The notes below the pieces were generated by a model. The model did no database searches. It had not been told where the DNA came from and saw only the letters and a list, made by a program, of their open reading frames with translations. DNA of 64,000 bases, taken from Candidatus Didemnitutus mandela. Its GTDB lineage: Bacteria > Verrucomicrobiota > Verrucomicrobiia > Opitutales > Opitutaceae. Positions 63,146-64,000 of the stretch are shown one piece after another; the stretch's first letter is position 1; the number at the start of each line of letters is the position of its first letter. The translations under genes and the position numbers were made by a program. The stretch is from NCBI GenBank assembly GCA_002591725.1, contig NJAL01000006.1:16057-80056 (forward strand). Direction: 5' to 3'.

Positions 63146-63270
63146 TAGACAAGTAAATCAACAGCTAATCCCTTCCGCTGTCAAGGGGCAGCCCTCGGCT
63201 TGGCAGGTGTGTCCATCCATCAGAGACACGTGCTTGTAAAATTAGACGCAGGCAACACAGTTTTTCTGTG

Positions 63271-64000
63271 ATGCTTACGGATAGATCTTATGTGCACTTT
63301 GGCTACCTCCGCAAAACAACATCCGCACTCACTTGGACGCTGTGCGCGCTGGCGGCTACCTTTATAATGCAAGCGGTGAGCGAATGTTGGTTAGGCAGCA
63401 GCTGGCTTGAAAGCTATCTTGCACTCCACCCAATCAACCTTCGTTTAGGACATCTTTGGACGCTGGTTACTTGTACGTTCCTACACGCCAGTTTGCTACA
63501 TCTGATTGTCAATAGCTTCGGCTTATTCTTGACCGGGCGAGAACTGATGCCCTTAATGAATCCCATACGGTTTTTTGGCCTTTATGCTGGGGCAGCCATT
63601 TTTGGCGGACTGTTTTGGTGCGTTTCCCACTGGGAGGATCCTCATCTATCACTGGTTGGCATTTCCAGCGTAGTTGCAGCAATGTTCGTCGTGTTCGCTT
63701 GCATCTACCCAGAACGGGAGGTTACTTTTTTTGTTTTTTTTGTGTTTCCGGTGACCCTGCGTCCCCGAGTGCTAGTGTGGCTGTTTCTGGCCTTCGAAGG
63801 GTTGAACTACTTTCTCGGAGAACTTGCTGGAGGATGCTTTGATATAGATATCGCCCATTCCGCCCATCTGGGAGGCATGGCTGCCGGCTTAGCTTATTAC
63901 TGGTTTTGTTCACGTGGGCGCTGGCTTGGGTCGCACCTTCGCATTCCGCCTCCCACGCCGGAAACAGAAAGCCTCTCATCCGAAAAGCGCTTCACCTCCC
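63271..64000 (+). CDS. Rhomboid-family intramembrane serine protease (3' end outside window)
   Basis: An ATG at 63271 opens a frame that stays open to the window edge (243 codons visible). The protein has about six membrane helices. The rhomboid features are HASLLHLIVNSFGLFLTG (loop with conserved H and N), the catalytic serine in V-G130-I-S132-S, and the catalytic histidine H199 in AHSAHLGGMAAGL. The expected GxSG is GISS here. The C-terminal visible part is a proline-rich cytosolic tail (RIPPPTPETES), so the gene probably ends soon after the window. Rhomboids cleave transmembrane proteins; the bacterial substrate is unknown. Confidence 0.9.
   Translation, partial: MLTDRSYVHFGYLRKTTSALTWTLCALAATFIMQAVSECWLGSSWLESYLALHPINLRLGHLWTLVTCTFLHASLLHLIVNSFGLFLTGRELMPLMNPIRFFGLYAGAAIFGGLFWCVSHWEDPHLSLVGISSVVAAMFVVFACIYPEREVTFFVFFVFPVTLRPRVLVWLFLAFEGLNYFLGELAGGCFDIDIAHSAHLGGMAAGLAYYWFCSRGRWLGSHLRIPPPTPETESLSSEKRFTS

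Overview
The window looks like chromosome of a Gram-negative bacterium, most plausibly a verrucomicrobial (Opitutales-like) symbiont undergoing genome reduction. The family call rests on the long-insert form of IspG, the MreBCD-PBP2 and NusA-InfB-RbfA-NrnA-TruB gene orders, and ghosts of polysaccharide-degradation genes typical of free-living members of that group. It is an inference, since no rRNA is present. Base composition is moderate. Intact reading frames cover only about 48% of the window. The rest is long stretches in which I can still read fragments of former genes, broken by several stops and frame changes. I see no insertion sequences, prophage, CRISPR array or obvious mobile element, so the decay looks like slow point and indel erosion rather than transposon invasion.

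Layout. Positions 1-8809 hold rpoD (5' truncated), tatA, a divergent KefB-type antiporter, and the cell-shape operon mreB-mreC-mreD-mrdA, whose last gene has an abnormal C-terminal extension. Positions 8810-13785 are a gene desert containing a decayed MoxR ATPase. Positions 13786-22605 are an intact envelope and isoprenoid block (uppS-cdsA-dxr-rseP-ispG) followed by dnaA and a conserved hypothetical gene. Positions 22675-27279 hold ligA between a decayed TPR membrane protein and a decayed VanZ-like gene. tRNA-Pro, tRNA-Arg and tRNA-Ala follow, the last with an unusual tertiary pair. Positions 28495-35262 hold ghosts of an acyltransferase, a GH2 glycosidase and an S41 protease around intact tsaD. 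Positions 35276-40405 carry a MidA-type methyltransferase, rpmB, murJ with a frameshifted partner, and a farnesyl/geranylgeranyl-type synthase. Positions 40406-49485 are a 9 kb desert that includes a dead pectin/rhamnogalacturonan locus (GH43 and two acetylesterase ghosts). Positions 49486-56940 hold tRNA-Asp and the nusA-infB-rbfA-nrnA-truB operon, ending in a dead ribF. The remainder carries tRNA-Ser, a YugP-type zinc peptidase, a ferredoxin and a rhomboid protease cut by the window end, separated by unreadable stretches.

Functionally, what survives is core replication, transcription and translation plus lipid-II carrier, MEP isoprenoid and peptidoglycan elongation functions (Dxr, IspG, IspA, UppS, CdsA, MurJ, MreBCD, PBP2). 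What has been lost is extracellular carbohydrate scavenging, envelope accessories and, strikingly, the riboflavin kinase/FAD synthetase. This pattern fits a sheltered host-associated life. I did not find a convincing new multi-gene system. The most interesting signals are the homopolymer-linked frame breaks, the ribF ghost, the A19-U56 tRNA and two perfect palindromes.
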